A stretch of 64,000 nt of DNA, taken from contig JAKAHC010000003.1 of the NCBI GenBank assembly GCA_021815305.1, positions 1 through 64,000 of the forward strand, in the 5' to 3' direction. The translations under genes and the position numbers were made by a program. The stretch comes from Deltaproteobacteria bacterium (lineage in GTDB: Bacteria; Desulfobacterota; Deferrimicrobia; Deferrimicrobiales; Deferrimicrobiaceae). Each line of letters starts with the position of its first letter. Within the stretch, counting starts at the first letter, position 1. The notes below the pieces were generated by a model. That model was not told the origin of the DNA and searched no databases. It saw only the letters and a program-made list of their open reading frames with translations. This document shows, one piece after another, positions 33,701 to 40,007 of the stretch.

Positions 33701-34019
33701 GGAGGTCCGCTCCTCCCCCTTGCACCGGATGCTGCTCGGGACCCGCGTCGTCGGCACGGAGCTGCCGCTCCTTCTGTTCCGCGGCGGCCGCGCCCTGGAA
33801 GACCGGGCGGACCTCGTCGTCCGCCGGGAGGGACCTTCGGGGGCCGGGGGCGAGCACTGGGTCGTGGATTACAAGACGGGGCGGCGGGAGCCCGGGCTCG
33901 AGGAGAGCTACTCCCTCCGTTTGCGGGAGTACCTGGAGATCCTGTCCGAGGCGTGGGGCGTCCCGGCGCGCGGCTTCCTCTGGTACGTGGAGACCGGGGA
34001 AGCGGTCGAGGTCTCCTGA
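30756..34019 (+). CDS. addA: AddA-like UvrD helicase/nuclease
   Basis: A 1087-residue superfamily 1A helicase with C-terminal nuclease. Motifs are DASAGTGKTAW (Walker A), LLTFTDKAAAEM, VTTFHSFCARVL, FVDEFQDTDPVQ (Walker B), GDPKQSIYGFRRA, STIHAAKGLEFPVV and LLYVAATRARDRLFLVD. The nuclease tail has GEKVHRAFE, EDRADLVV and WVVDYKTG. Together with AddB it resects DNA ends to load RecA. It follows addB directly. Its last 110 bp are overlapped on the other strand by an open frame continuing from a methylase remnant. Confidence 0.92.
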   Translation: MNEDLGGSARVFRRNLAVDASAGTGKTAWLVARVTNLFLDQPGLLPDHVLLLTFTDKAAAEMKGRLTERWERLYAAAQESEDPAEIGRRMAAWKPVVEVPEGRYPEPGSLRRRVEEMVDGEGRLSVTTFHSFCARVLRSFPAEAGVDPLFEVLSKSEASDAWDAAFRTFLRGEFGAEAASREWETILLRAQDPGKVWSVIRRLCLAQRDLLRGAPPDFGSPGDFLSFLRREYASHVAYFRSFVAGIAVSAEDPAAAFRAALDRLVPAWEAVLRGDLDAAAACAAEGAAAFDIDLRKARSGKKFPRPEGPLLSEVRDALRKFFDLLEEVPGGDAAARFLVARAGTAIAAYERAKGSGLDFMDLLLRAGDLLAKNPEVARRLAARFRYVFVDEFQDTDPVQAEVLRTLSASGGEGRLFVVGDPKQSIYGFRRADIQAYRRFRDGMLSEGGEDVALARNFRSRPDLVATLNGLFSRVLRGGEDFSPAYVPVRPQRDDPGTGHPVILYTLDASVEEAGFLSALVQRVVGTVKVRDRDGSERPAAFRDVAVLYRSDASGELLSGYREALAAAGIPHIVPSRKGFFLRQEIQDLRIVLSAVDVPADLSARHAALKTLFFGLSDEEILPLYGRDAAAVPLRTRDALALLSRLSARRERAMLPDLLAELFRETGVDFVAARLPEGERVAQNLAKAAEMARAFEWGGAGSLKLFLAEVRRKSGEGWEEDEVPDFEEGEDAVRLSTIHAAKGLEFPVVILGGLSRGGRKGPEGLRADPGQGISAVIFPGFRTYSAFREVPRPGGSVTFERREREKVVAEEQRLLYVAATRARDRLFLVDGGKGAGSDLRDALREGLGGVLSVDNSICPVTGLPGDRLVLGPPEPEGTFGGELLRVGVPSPLKGEIPPPKIAKPLPSPPGERPAETETGPVPLPEPVTLAELNDRDRGRRFGEKVHRAFEAFPPTTSPWPPEGAVPPVGWEEEERPRWEAIVAEVRSSPLHRMLLGTRVVGTELPLLLFRGGRALEDRADLVVRREGPSGAGGEHWVVDYKTGRREPGLEESYSLRLREYLEILSEAWGVPARGFLWYVETGEAVEVS

Positions 34020-34651
34020 CGTACGTGGACGTCTTCTTGTTTGGAACGGCTTACGAACTCCCGGATTCTTGTATGGGCAAGAAGCCGGTCGAGTGTGGCC
34101 GCCGTGCGCTCGTAAAGAAGAACCGGATACGGAACGTTCTCGGCGGCGGCGTATTGGAGAGACTTCTTCCCTTCCTTCGTGTCGAACTTGTCCAATCGAT
34201 GGATTGAATCGCCCCGGGTTTGCTGGAGACTCCGTTCTGTGAGTCCGACTGTATCTGCCCCGATGACAGCCCGAGCAGCTTCGCTGAACGCATCGAGATC
34301 AAGAGACGCCAGCGACTGCTTTACGACCCAGAAAGCCATCGGGTTGATATCCGTTCCCACGACGTTCAATCCAAGACGGTTGGCCTCGTAGATCGTCGTG
34401 CCGCCCCCCATGAAGGGGTCCGCGATGACTCCTTCGAGATCGTGTGCCCGCCAGTAGGACGATTCGAGAGGCTCCTCCCCATGAAATTCGGCTAATAGCA
34501 GTGTCCGGAAAACGGTCCCCGGGCGGCGGGCAAACCATTTATGAATGCCGATAATGGGGCGGTAATTCTGCTGGATCTGCTTCTCACGCTGCGCCAAGAC
34601 CGCTGTGAACGTGGCGTCGAAATTGGCTTCCAGACTGTGCTTATTGCGCAT
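33908..34651 (-). pseudogene. Truncated DNA methylase (N-terminal remnant)
   Basis: The first 140 residues match the start of a large DNA methylase: YRPIIGIHKWFARRPGTVF, then SAM motif I DPFMGGGTTIYEANRLGLN and VVGTDINPMAFWVVKQSL. Family members are several times longer and carry a catalytic motif that is absent here. After about residue 145 the sequence loses resemblance and the frame runs on into antisense addA. Base composition is lower in GC than all neighbours (for example 31 of 60 bases in 34321-34380), which suggests an acquired then eroded gene. The true end of homology is probably near 34200. I cannot tell whether a short protein is still made. Confidence 0.6.
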
Positions 34652-34894
34652 TCAATCCATCCGTTCTCCGATGAGGGGAAAACCCGTCTTCTCCGGGCAA
34701 GTATATTGCGCCGCGCCGTTCCCTGTCCAACACGCAATCCCCATGCCGTTGCGCGGACGGCCGATCCTTCACCTGTTTCGCAGCGCTGCTGCCTCGCACG
34801 GGATCGGAAGGGAGCGTCCGCCACGTTTACGCAGAAAGGGGCGCCTGGAGAGAAGGGTCAAGGCACGGAGGAAAGCGCTCTTTGCATCGGCGCG

Positions 34895-34927
34895 CCGCGG
34901 TCCCCGTGCGGCCCGGCCGGACCGCGG
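34895..34927 (-). terminator. GC-rich hairpin after the GNAT gene
   Basis: CCGCGGTCC (34895-34903) and GGACCGCGG (34919-34927) form a 9-bp perfect stem with a 15-nt loop. It starts 3 bp beyond the stop codon of the last gene of the lysine-aminomutase cluster. No T-run follows, so termination efficiency is uncertain. The rest of 34652-34894 shows nothing I can assign. Confidence 0.45.
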
Positions 34928-34929
34928 GG

Positions 34930-35409
34930 TCACCGGACCGGCAGAAGGTAGATGAGCTTGTCGTCCCCTTCGTCGTAGTAGTCGGGGAGCGAGGCGGCGA
35001 GCGTTGCGCCGATCCTGTCGTAGAACCGGCGGGTGGTTCCGTAGCTCTCCTGCGAGGATGTCTCGATGACCAGAAGCTTCCCTCCGCGCAGCCGCACCTG
35101 CTCCGAGACGAACGTCACCATGGCCCGGCCGTACCCTTTCCCCATCCGGTCCGTCCGCGTGGCGATCCAGTAGAGGTCGTAGGTGGCCTTCGTCATCGGG
35201 TTCTTCCCGAAGCAGGCGTACGCGCCCACCGTGCCGTCCTCCTCCACCAGGACGAAGGGGTGGTACTCTTCCTGGTCCGGGCTCGCGAGGGCCGCGTCCA
35301 CCAGCTCCATCGCCACGTCCACCTCGAAGGGCTTGAAGGCGTTCGTCCCCTCGATGAGCGCGCGGACCGCCTCGCGGTCCTCTTTCTCGACGGGGCGGAT
35401 GCGCGTCAA
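34930..35409 (-). CDS. GNAT family N-acetyltransferase
   Basis: A 159-residue acetyl-CoA-dependent N-acyltransferase. The acetyl-CoA loop region is RTDRMGKGYGRAMV, preceded by the beta strand DLYWIATR; the C-terminal TTRRFYDRIGATLAASLPDYY is typical of GNAT folds. The TTG start at 35409 overlaps the ATP-grasp stop (TTGA), and upstream in-frame starts would create a long low-complexity tail. As the last gene of a cluster with lysine 2,3-aminomutase it may acetylate a beta-lysine product, as AblB does in Nepsilon-acetyl-beta-lysine synthesis. AblB is longer, so this is only an analogy. Confidence 0.82.
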   Translation of the reverse strand: MTRIRPVEKEDREAVRALIEGTNAFKPFEVDVAMELVDAALASPDQEEYHPFVLVEEDGTVGAYACFGKNPMTKATYDLYWIATRTDRMGKGYGRAMVTFVSEQVRLRGGKLLVIETSSQESYGTTRRFYDRIGATLAASLPDYYDEGDDKLIYLLPVR

Positions 35410-36434
35410 CGGGCCCCCAGGGCAAGGCCCAGCCGCAGGATCTCCCGGATCATCTCCTCGTACGGGATCCCGGCGGCGCGCGCGGCCCGTGGCATCCCGG
35501 CATCGGGCGAGATGTCGGGGTTGGGATTCACCTCGAGGACGAACAGCTCCCCCCGCTCGTTCGACCGGAAATCGACCCGGGCGTACCCCGACAGCCGGAA
35601 GATCCGGGCGCACTGCAGCGTGATCTCGGAGAGCCGCCGGAGGGTTTCCGGGGAGGCCTGGGCGGGGCAGACCGGGGCGATCTCCGCATAGGACGGGTGG
35701 GTCGAGTCCCATTTCGATTCGTAGGTGCAAAGCCGCCAGCGGGGGTTCCTGTAGACCAGTTCCGCGGGCGGAAGGGACCGGTAGGGATCCGCGGCGGTGC
35801 CGTTCCCCAGCAGGCCGACGTTATACTCCCGCCCGCCCACGAACTCCTCGACCAGGGAGTCCTGGTGGAGAACGTCCTTGAGCCACTTCACCTGGCGCCG
35901 CAGTCCCGCGCGGTCCGGCACCACGCTGTCCTCCGTGATCCCCGCCGAGCCGTCCTCGTTCGCGGGCTTCACGACCAGCGGGTAGGGCAGCCCCGGCTCT
36001 TCTTCCGGGAGGGTCCTGTACAGGCGGAAGCGGGGCGTCGGGATGCCGTTGGCGGCGAGGATCTGCTTGGTGAGCGACTTGCTGTTGCAGATCCCCAGCG
36101 TGAGCGGCCCGTTGCCCGTGTACGGGATCCGCAGGAGCTCGAAAAGCGCGCAGGCGTGAAGCTCCTTTTCGGGGGAGAGGTGAGGGCATTCGCTGAGATT
36201 GAAGACCACATCCGGCGCCGACGACCGCAGGCCCTTGATCAGCTCCGCCGCGTCTTTCCCGAACGTGTGGGTCCACGCGTCGCTTCCCGCGGACCGCAGC
36301 GCCTCCGCCACGGCGCGTGCGCTGATCGCGAGGTCCATGTCCTCGCGGATCTCTTCCTTGACGTCCCGGGTCGCCTCGAACACGGAGGTGTAGAGAACGG
36401 CGACGCGCGTCCTCACCGCCGCGACGACGTTCAT
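35406..36434 (-). CDS. D-Ala-D-Ala-ligase-like ATP-grasp enzyme 1
   Basis: A 342-residue ATP-grasp carboxylate-amine ligase of the Ddl superfamily. Motifs are PYTGNGPLTLGICNSKSLTK, YPLVVKPANEDGSAGI (ATP-binding lysine), EEFVGGREYNVGLLG, RVDFRSNERG and VLEVNPNPDISPDAG (metal ligands Glu and Asn). It joins an acyl-phosphate of one amino acid to the amine of another. It is only distantly similar to its upstream neighbour, so the pair is unlikely to be a recent duplication. ATG overlaps the preceding stop (ATGA) and the stop overlaps the GNAT start. Cell-wall D-Ala-D-Ala synthesis is possible but not favoured by context. Confidence 0.85.
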   Translation of the reverse strand: MNVVAAVRTRVAVLYTSVFEATRDVKEEIREDMDLAISARAVAEALRSAGSDAWTHTFGKDAAELIKGLRSSAPDVVFNLSECPHLSPEKELHACALFELLRIPYTGNGPLTLGICNSKSLTKQILAANGIPTPRFRLYRTLPEEEPGLPYPLVVKPANEDGSAGITEDSVVPDRAGLRRQVKWLKDVLHQDSLVEEFVGGREYNVGLLGNGTAADPYRSLPPAELVYRNPRWRLCTYESKWDSTHPSYAEIAPVCPAQASPETLRRLSEITLQCARIFRLSGYARVDFRSNERGELFVLEVNPNPDISPDAGMPRAARAAGIPYEEMIREILRLGLALGAR

Positions 36435-37423
36435 GCCGGGCCCATCCCGAGGCGGACGAGGGCGTGCGAGAGGATCTCCCCGACCAGGGAAACGTACGGG
36501 GTCCCCATCCGTTCCGCCAGGATCGGCAGGTCGCCGTAGCCCGGGGAAAGTCCCGGCAGCGGGTTGCACTCGATGAACTGGGGCACCCCGTCCCCGTCGA
36601 TCCGGAAGTCGATGCGGGAGAAGTCGCGGCACCCGAGGAGCCGGTACACCCCCAGGGCGCATCGCCCGATCTCCGAAAGGACCGTCCCGGGCAGGGCGGG
36701 GGGCACCCGGTAGATCACCCGGTTCTCCCAGTCCCGCTTGACCTCGAGGGAGTAGACGAACTCGGAAGAGGGCACCGTCTTCGGTGCGATCTCCATCATC
36801 CCCGCCACGCGGGGCGGGTCGTTCCCCAGAACCCCCACCGTGACCTCCGCTCCCGGAACGAACGCCTCGACCAGCGCGTCCTGGCCGTACGTCTCCGTGA
36901 CGAACCGGACCATCTCCCGGACCCGGTCCTTGTCGGCGGCGCGCGACGAGAGGCGGACCCCCTTGCTCGATCCCTCGAAAACCGGCTTCACGATCGCGGG
37001 GAACGGGAAGGGGAGGGATGCGACCTCGTCGGCGGACCGGAACGTACGAAACGCCGGGGTGGGGAACCCGTCGTGCGCAACGAGGCGTTTGGCCATCGGC
37101 TTGTCGAGGGTGACGGAGAGGGTCAGCGGGTCGGACCCCACGTAGGGAACGGACAGCATCTCCAGCACCGCGGGGATGTGCGCCTCGCGGCACCGCCCTC
37201 CTTCTCCCTCGGCGATGTTGAAGACGATGTCGGGGCTCTCCCTCCGCAGGGCGTCCACGAAGCCTCCGCCCGCGGGGAGCCGCCGGACGTCGTGGCCGAG
37301 GCGGGAGAGCGCGTCGCAGAGGTGGCCCACGGTCGCCTCGGAGTCGTACTCCTCGAAGGCGTCCTCGGGCAGGTGATCGGGCGGATCGGCCGGCTTTACG
37401 TTGTAGGCGAGGCCGACTCGCAC
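36431..37423 (-). CDS. D-Ala-D-Ala-ligase-like ATP-grasp enzyme 2
   Basis: A 330-residue ATP-grasp ligase. Visible motifs are FNIAEGEGG, PYVGSDPLTLSVTLDKPMAK, AIVKPVFEGSSKGV, EAFVPGAEVTVGVLG, RIDFRIDGDG and FIECNPLPGLSPGYGDLP. The GTG start at 37423 has AAGGAG 9 nt upstream within the end of kamA. Longer upstream frames are antisense or out-of-frame shadows. It overlaps kamA by 28 nt and its partner ligase by 4 nt. Two different ligases in a row suggest two successive couplings, or two halves of a heteromeric ligase, acting on the product of KamA. Confidence 0.85.
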   Translation of the reverse strand: MRVGLAYNVKPADPPDHLPEDAFEEYDSEATVGHLCDALSRLGHDVRRLPAGGGFVDALRRESPDIVFNIAEGEGGRCREAHIPAVLEMLSVPYVGSDPLTLSVTLDKPMAKRLVAHDGFPTPAFRTFRSADEVASLPFPFPAIVKPVFEGSSKGVRLSSRAADKDRVREMVRFVTETYGQDALVEAFVPGAEVTVGVLGNDPPRVAGMMEIAPKTVPSSEFVYSLEVKRDWENRVIYRVPPALPGTVLSEIGRCALGVYRLLGCRDFSRIDFRIDGDGVPQFIECNPLPGLSPGYGDLPILAERMGTPYVSLVGEILSHALVRLGMGPA

Positions 37424-38715
37424 CGGCGCTTTCTCCTTGCCATCCGCTCGTTGCCGGCGGGGATGAGCGCCCGGACCTCCCCCGTCAGCAGGCGGTACAC
37501 GTCGTTGCGCGGGGCCGCCGGCGCCGTCTCGGGCCTGGCCGAGGGGCGGCCGTCGTCCGGGGACTCCTCGTAGCTGACGATGATCCCCTCGTAGTTCCGC
37601 AGGACCGTCCGCTCCTCTCCGATCGACAGGATGTAGTTCGGCATGAGCGGGATCTTCCCCCCCCCGCCGGGGACATCCACCACGTAGGAGGGGATGGCCA
37701 GGCCGGAGGTGTGGCCGCGCAGCGCCTCCATGATCCCGATTCCCTTCGACAGGCGGGTGCGGAAGTGCGAGAGTCCCCGGACCATGTCGCACTGGAAGAG
37801 GTAGTAGGGGCGGACCTTGGCCTTGAGCAGTTCCGTGTTCAGCTTCCGGATGATCTCGGCGTGATCGTTGATGCCCTTGAGCAGGACGGTCTGGTTGTTC
37901 ACCGGCACTCCCGCCCGCAGGAGCCTGTCGCACGCCTGGCGCGCCTCCGGGGTGACTTCGCGGGGGTGGTTGAACTGCGTGTTCACCCAGACCGGCCCGT
38001 ATTTCGAAAGCACCGAGCAGAGCTCGTCGTCGATCCGCATCGGCAGGACGACGGGGACGCGCGTTCCGATCCGGAGGATCTCGACGTGGGGGATCTTCCG
38101 GAGGTTTTTCAGGATGTACTCGAGCCGCTCCGTGGGAAGCGTCAGCGGGTCGCCGCCGGAGATGATGACGTCCCGGATCTCCTCGTGGCGCTTCACGTAG
38201 GCGAACATCTTGGAGAGCTCGAACTCGGTCTTGGCGGCCTCGCCCATCGCCCAGATCCGCTTCCTCGTGCAGTGCCTGCAATACATGGAGCAGAAGTTGG
38301 TGACCACCAGGAGGCAGCGGTCCGGGTACCTGTGGGTGAGCCCCGGGACCGGCATGTCCTTTTCCTCTTCCAGCGGGTCGTCCTCGCCGCTCTCGGCTCC
38401 GAAGCATTCCTCCGCGGAGGGGACCGCCTGGCGGAGGATCGGGTCGTCCGGGTCGTCGAACCGCGCGAGAGAGAGGTAGTACGGCGTGATGCCGATGCGG
38501 TAGAGGTCCGTGACGCGGGAGAGAAGCCGGGTCTCTTCGGCGGAGATGCCGCAGAGTCCCGCGAGGTCGTCGACGGAGGTGATGCGGTTGGACAGCTGCC
38601 AGCGGTAGTCGTTCCACTGCTCGCGCGTCGCCTGGGGCCAGGGCAGGCTTTCCGGCGCGGCCCTCCCCTTCGGGCGCTTCAGCGGTACCGCGTCGTCACC
38701 GGGATGGGTCTCCAT
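37396..38715 (-). CDS. kamA: Lysine 2,3-aminomutase (radical SAM, PLP)
   Basis: A 439-residue enzyme converting L-alpha-lysine to L-beta-lysine. The radical-SAM cluster motif is CSMYCRHC (Cys142, Cys146, Cys149) and the SAM region is SGGDPLTL. The PLP lysine lies in VPGGGGKIP. The two aspartates that bind the lysine side-chain amine in clostridial KamA are both present (FQCDM and VVDVPGG), which supports lysine as the substrate and argues against EpmB or glutamate mutase. A C-terminal basic extension (about 35 residues) is variable. The ribosome-binding site is AGGAGG. Its position directly after an XRE-cupin regulator and ahead of two ligases points to a dedicated beta-lysine pathway. Confidence 0.93.
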   Translation of the reverse strand: METHPGDDAVPLKRPKGRAAPESLPWPQATREQWNDYRWQLSNRITSVDDLAGLCGISAEETRLLSRVTDLYRIGITPYYLSLARFDDPDDPILRQAVPSAEECFGAESGEDDPLEEEKDMPVPGLTHRYPDRCLLVVTNFCSMYCRHCTRKRIWAMGEAAKTEFELSKMFAYVKRHEEIRDVIISGGDPLTLPTERLEYILKNLRKIPHVEILRIGTRVPVVLPMRIDDELCSVLSKYGPVWVNTQFNHPREVTPEARQACDRLLRAGVPVNNQTVLLKGINDHAEIIRKLNTELLKAKVRPYYLFQCDMVRGLSHFRTRLSKGIGIMEALRGHTSGLAIPSYVVDVPGGGGKIPLMPNYILSIGEERTVLRNYEGIIVSYEESPDDGRPSARPETAPAAPRNDVYRLLTGEVRALIPAGNERMARRKRRCESASPTT

Positions 38716-38754
38716 GATCCTCCTCGTTTCCCCCCGCGTCCGGGGTGGATGGAC

Positions 38755-38769
38755 GGGGCCGAAAGCCCC
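38755..38769 (-). other. Short hairpin between the regulator gene and kamA
   Basis: GGGGC-CGAAA-GCCCC forms a 5-bp stem in the 58-bp gap between the regulator stop (38774) and kamA. It could partly attenuate read-through from the regulator promoter. No T-run follows, and no separate kamA promoter is evident in the gap. Confidence 0.35.
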
Positions 38770-38773
38770 GGCG

Positions 38774-39310
38774 TTATCGCCCGCTCGTGCGCACCCAGAG
38801 AAAATCGACGAGGGTCTTTCCCTTGTTCGAGAACGCGAACTCCTGCTCCCCCGCGAAGTAGAGGCTCTCCCCCTTGCGGGCGACGTAGGAGACCTGTCCG
38901 AGCCTCAGCCCGAGGCGCCCGGAGAGAACGTGCGTGTAGTTCTCCCCTTCCTGCGCCGGCTCGGGAGCCGTCTCTTTCCCCGGCGCGATCACGGCGCGGT
39001 AGGCGACGATGGAGCGGTAGCGGCTCTTGGGCAGGAGCGTGTCGAACGACTTGTATCCGGTGACCTCGGAAGGGAGAGCGTCGATTTTCCGGAAAAGCAC
39101 CTTCTCCTCGTCCACGTCGGCGAAGAAGGACGAGGGCGTCTCGTTGAGGGCGGTGAGGATCTCGAAGAGGTTGGCGACGGATGGGGAGGTGAGATTGCGC
39201 TCGATCTGGGAGATGGCGCCCTTGGTGAGGCCCGCACGTTCCGCCAGGTCGGCCTGCGCCAGCCCGTTGATCTGGCGCAGGTGCTTGATCCGTGCTCCGA
39301 TGTCGATCAC
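38774..39310 (-). CDS. XRE family transcriptional regulator with C-terminal cupin
   Basis: A 178-residue regulator. The N-terminal 60 residues are an XRE helix-turn-helix (IKHLRQINGLAQADLAERAG, then GAISQIER). The C-terminal half (about 105-178) is a cupin (PAQEGENYTHVLSGRLGLRLG ... KGESLYFAGEQEFAF), the ligand-sensing arrangement of PuuR-like and amino-acid or polyamine-responsive regulators. The GTG start at 39310 is the only reasonable start. A consensus promoter and a palindrome (39322-39338) lie just upstream, which suggests autoregulation and control of the kamA cluster. The ligand is probably lysine or the pathway product (inference). Confidence 0.88.
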   Translation of the reverse strand: MIDIGARIKHLRQINGLAQADLAERAGLTKGAISQIERNLTSPSVANLFEILTALNETPSSFFADVDEEKVLFRKIDALPSEVTGYKSFDTLLPKSRYRSIVAYRAVIAPGKETAPEPAQEGENYTHVLSGRLGLRLGQVSYVARKGESLYFAGEQEFAFSNKGKTLVDFLWVRTSGR

Positions 39311-39321
39311 GGGTCTGTTTT

Positions 39322-39338
39322 TTAAACCCTCCGTTTAA
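39322..39338 (-). promoter_or_regulatory. Candidate operator TTAAAC-N5-GTTTAA
   Basis: A perfect 6-bp inverted repeat with a 5-bp centre lies 12 bp upstream of the regulator start and 13 bp downstream of its -10 hexamer. It therefore overlaps or closely follows the transcription start, the usual place for an XRE autorepressor. The centre (GGAGG on the minus strand) also doubles as a Shine-Dalgarno-like sequence, though 16 nt from the GTG. Confidence 0.55.
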
Positions 39339-39351
39339 TAAATCTACCCAA

Positions 39352-39380
39352 ATTCTAAAAACACTGGTTCAGCCTGTCAA
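39352..39380 (-). promoter_or_regulatory. Sigma70 promoter of the XRE/kamA cluster
   Basis: On the minus strand a perfect -35 TTGACA (39380-39375) and a -10 TAGAAT (39357-39352) are separated by exactly 17 bp. It lies in an AT-rich island and the predicted start is near 39345. It is the best promoter match I see in the window. It should drive the regulator and, by read-through, the four genes behind it. Confidence 0.7.
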
Positions 39381-39737
39381 GCCCAAAATGCCGATTCCCC
39401 TTAAGATTTTTAATGTATCGGTTGCCGGCTCTAACCATCGAGGGACGGTTTGCTATACCGGGGAAACGGGATCCCCGGCCCTTCGCGCAGGCGGGTTCTT
39501 TCGCCTCGCGCTCCGGCGGTACCCGCCCGGCTTGCCGTCGCCCCGCACGATCCGGCGGCCGGGAATCGCCCCCGCAGGGACGTTCGTGGCGCACGCGCGC
39601 GCCGCCTTCCGTTTCCCGCGCCGTCCTCCTTCGCGCGGGGGAATGGTCCATCCGGATCCTGCCTTGCGATTCGGGCTCTCTCCGCCGGACGGGTCCCTTC
39701 CCTGCGGTGTCCCCTCCGACCGTGTTCCCTCCGACCG
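39381..39737. other. Gene-free stretch between kamA-cluster promoter and tRNA promoter
   Basis: No coding sequence is supported. The left 70 bp are AT-rich and may hold upstream promoter elements; the rest is GC-rich with Arg/Pro-rich shadow frames on both strands. Near the right end the 12-mer CCCTCCGACCGT occurs twice in quick succession (around 39713-39738). I see no RNA structure that I can name. Confidence 0.5.
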
Positions 39738-39767
39738 TTGACAACCGGGGGGGGAATCGGCCACAAT
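39738..39767 (+). promoter_or_regulatory. Promoter of tRNA-Ala
   Basis: TTGACA at 39738-39743 matches the -35 consensus fully. An 18-bp spacer leads to CACAAT at 39762-39767 as the -10. The predicted start is near 39774, about 9 bp before the mature tRNA 5' end, which suits a short trimmed leader. Confidence 0.6.
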
Positions 39768-39782
39768 GATTTTTCTCTGGGT

Positions 39783-39858
39783 GGGGGAGTAGCTCAGCTG
39801 GGAGAGCACCACGTTCGCAACGTGGGGGTCGAGGGTTCAATCCCCTTCTCCTCCACCA
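39783..39858 (+). tRNA. tRNA-Ala (anticodon CGC)
   Basis: A complete cloverleaf can be folded by hand. The acceptor GGGGGAG pairs with CTCCTCC, with the G3:U70 wobble that is the alanine identity element. The D arm is GCTCAGCTGGGAGAGC. The anticodon stem CCACG/CGTGG encloses the loop TTCGCAA (anticodon CGC, reading GCG). The T arm is GAGGG-TTCAATC-CCCTT, the discriminator is A, and CCA is encoded at 39856-39858. GCG is a frequent alanine codon in this GC-rich genome. Confidence 0.95.
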
Positions 39859-40007
39859 CCTTTCCTCTTTTCACATCCAATTGCACATCCAAGCCGCACA
39901 CCGGGGATGGAACCGGCCGCCGATGCCGCCCCGCTCCCGGACGGCACTGAAGATTTCACCCCTTTCATGCGATACGTAGGACTTGTAGGAAACCTGGAGG
40001 TGCGATC

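Noticed and set aside
37396-38715. EF-P lysine mutase EpmB instead of KamA
   Set aside because: Length, the lysine-contacting aspartates and the absence of efp/epmA neighbours favour free-lysine aminomutase.
39450-39950. Open frame of 166 codons on the plus strand
   Set aside because: It runs through the tRNA-Ala gene; the stretch GVAQLGEHHVRNVGVEGSIP is the usual artefact of translating a tRNA.
39783-40007. Possible integration (att) site at the tRNA-Ala 3' end
   Set aside because: No integrase, no repeat of the tRNA 3' end and no mobile cargo follow; only a short CACATCCAA direct repeat is present downstream.
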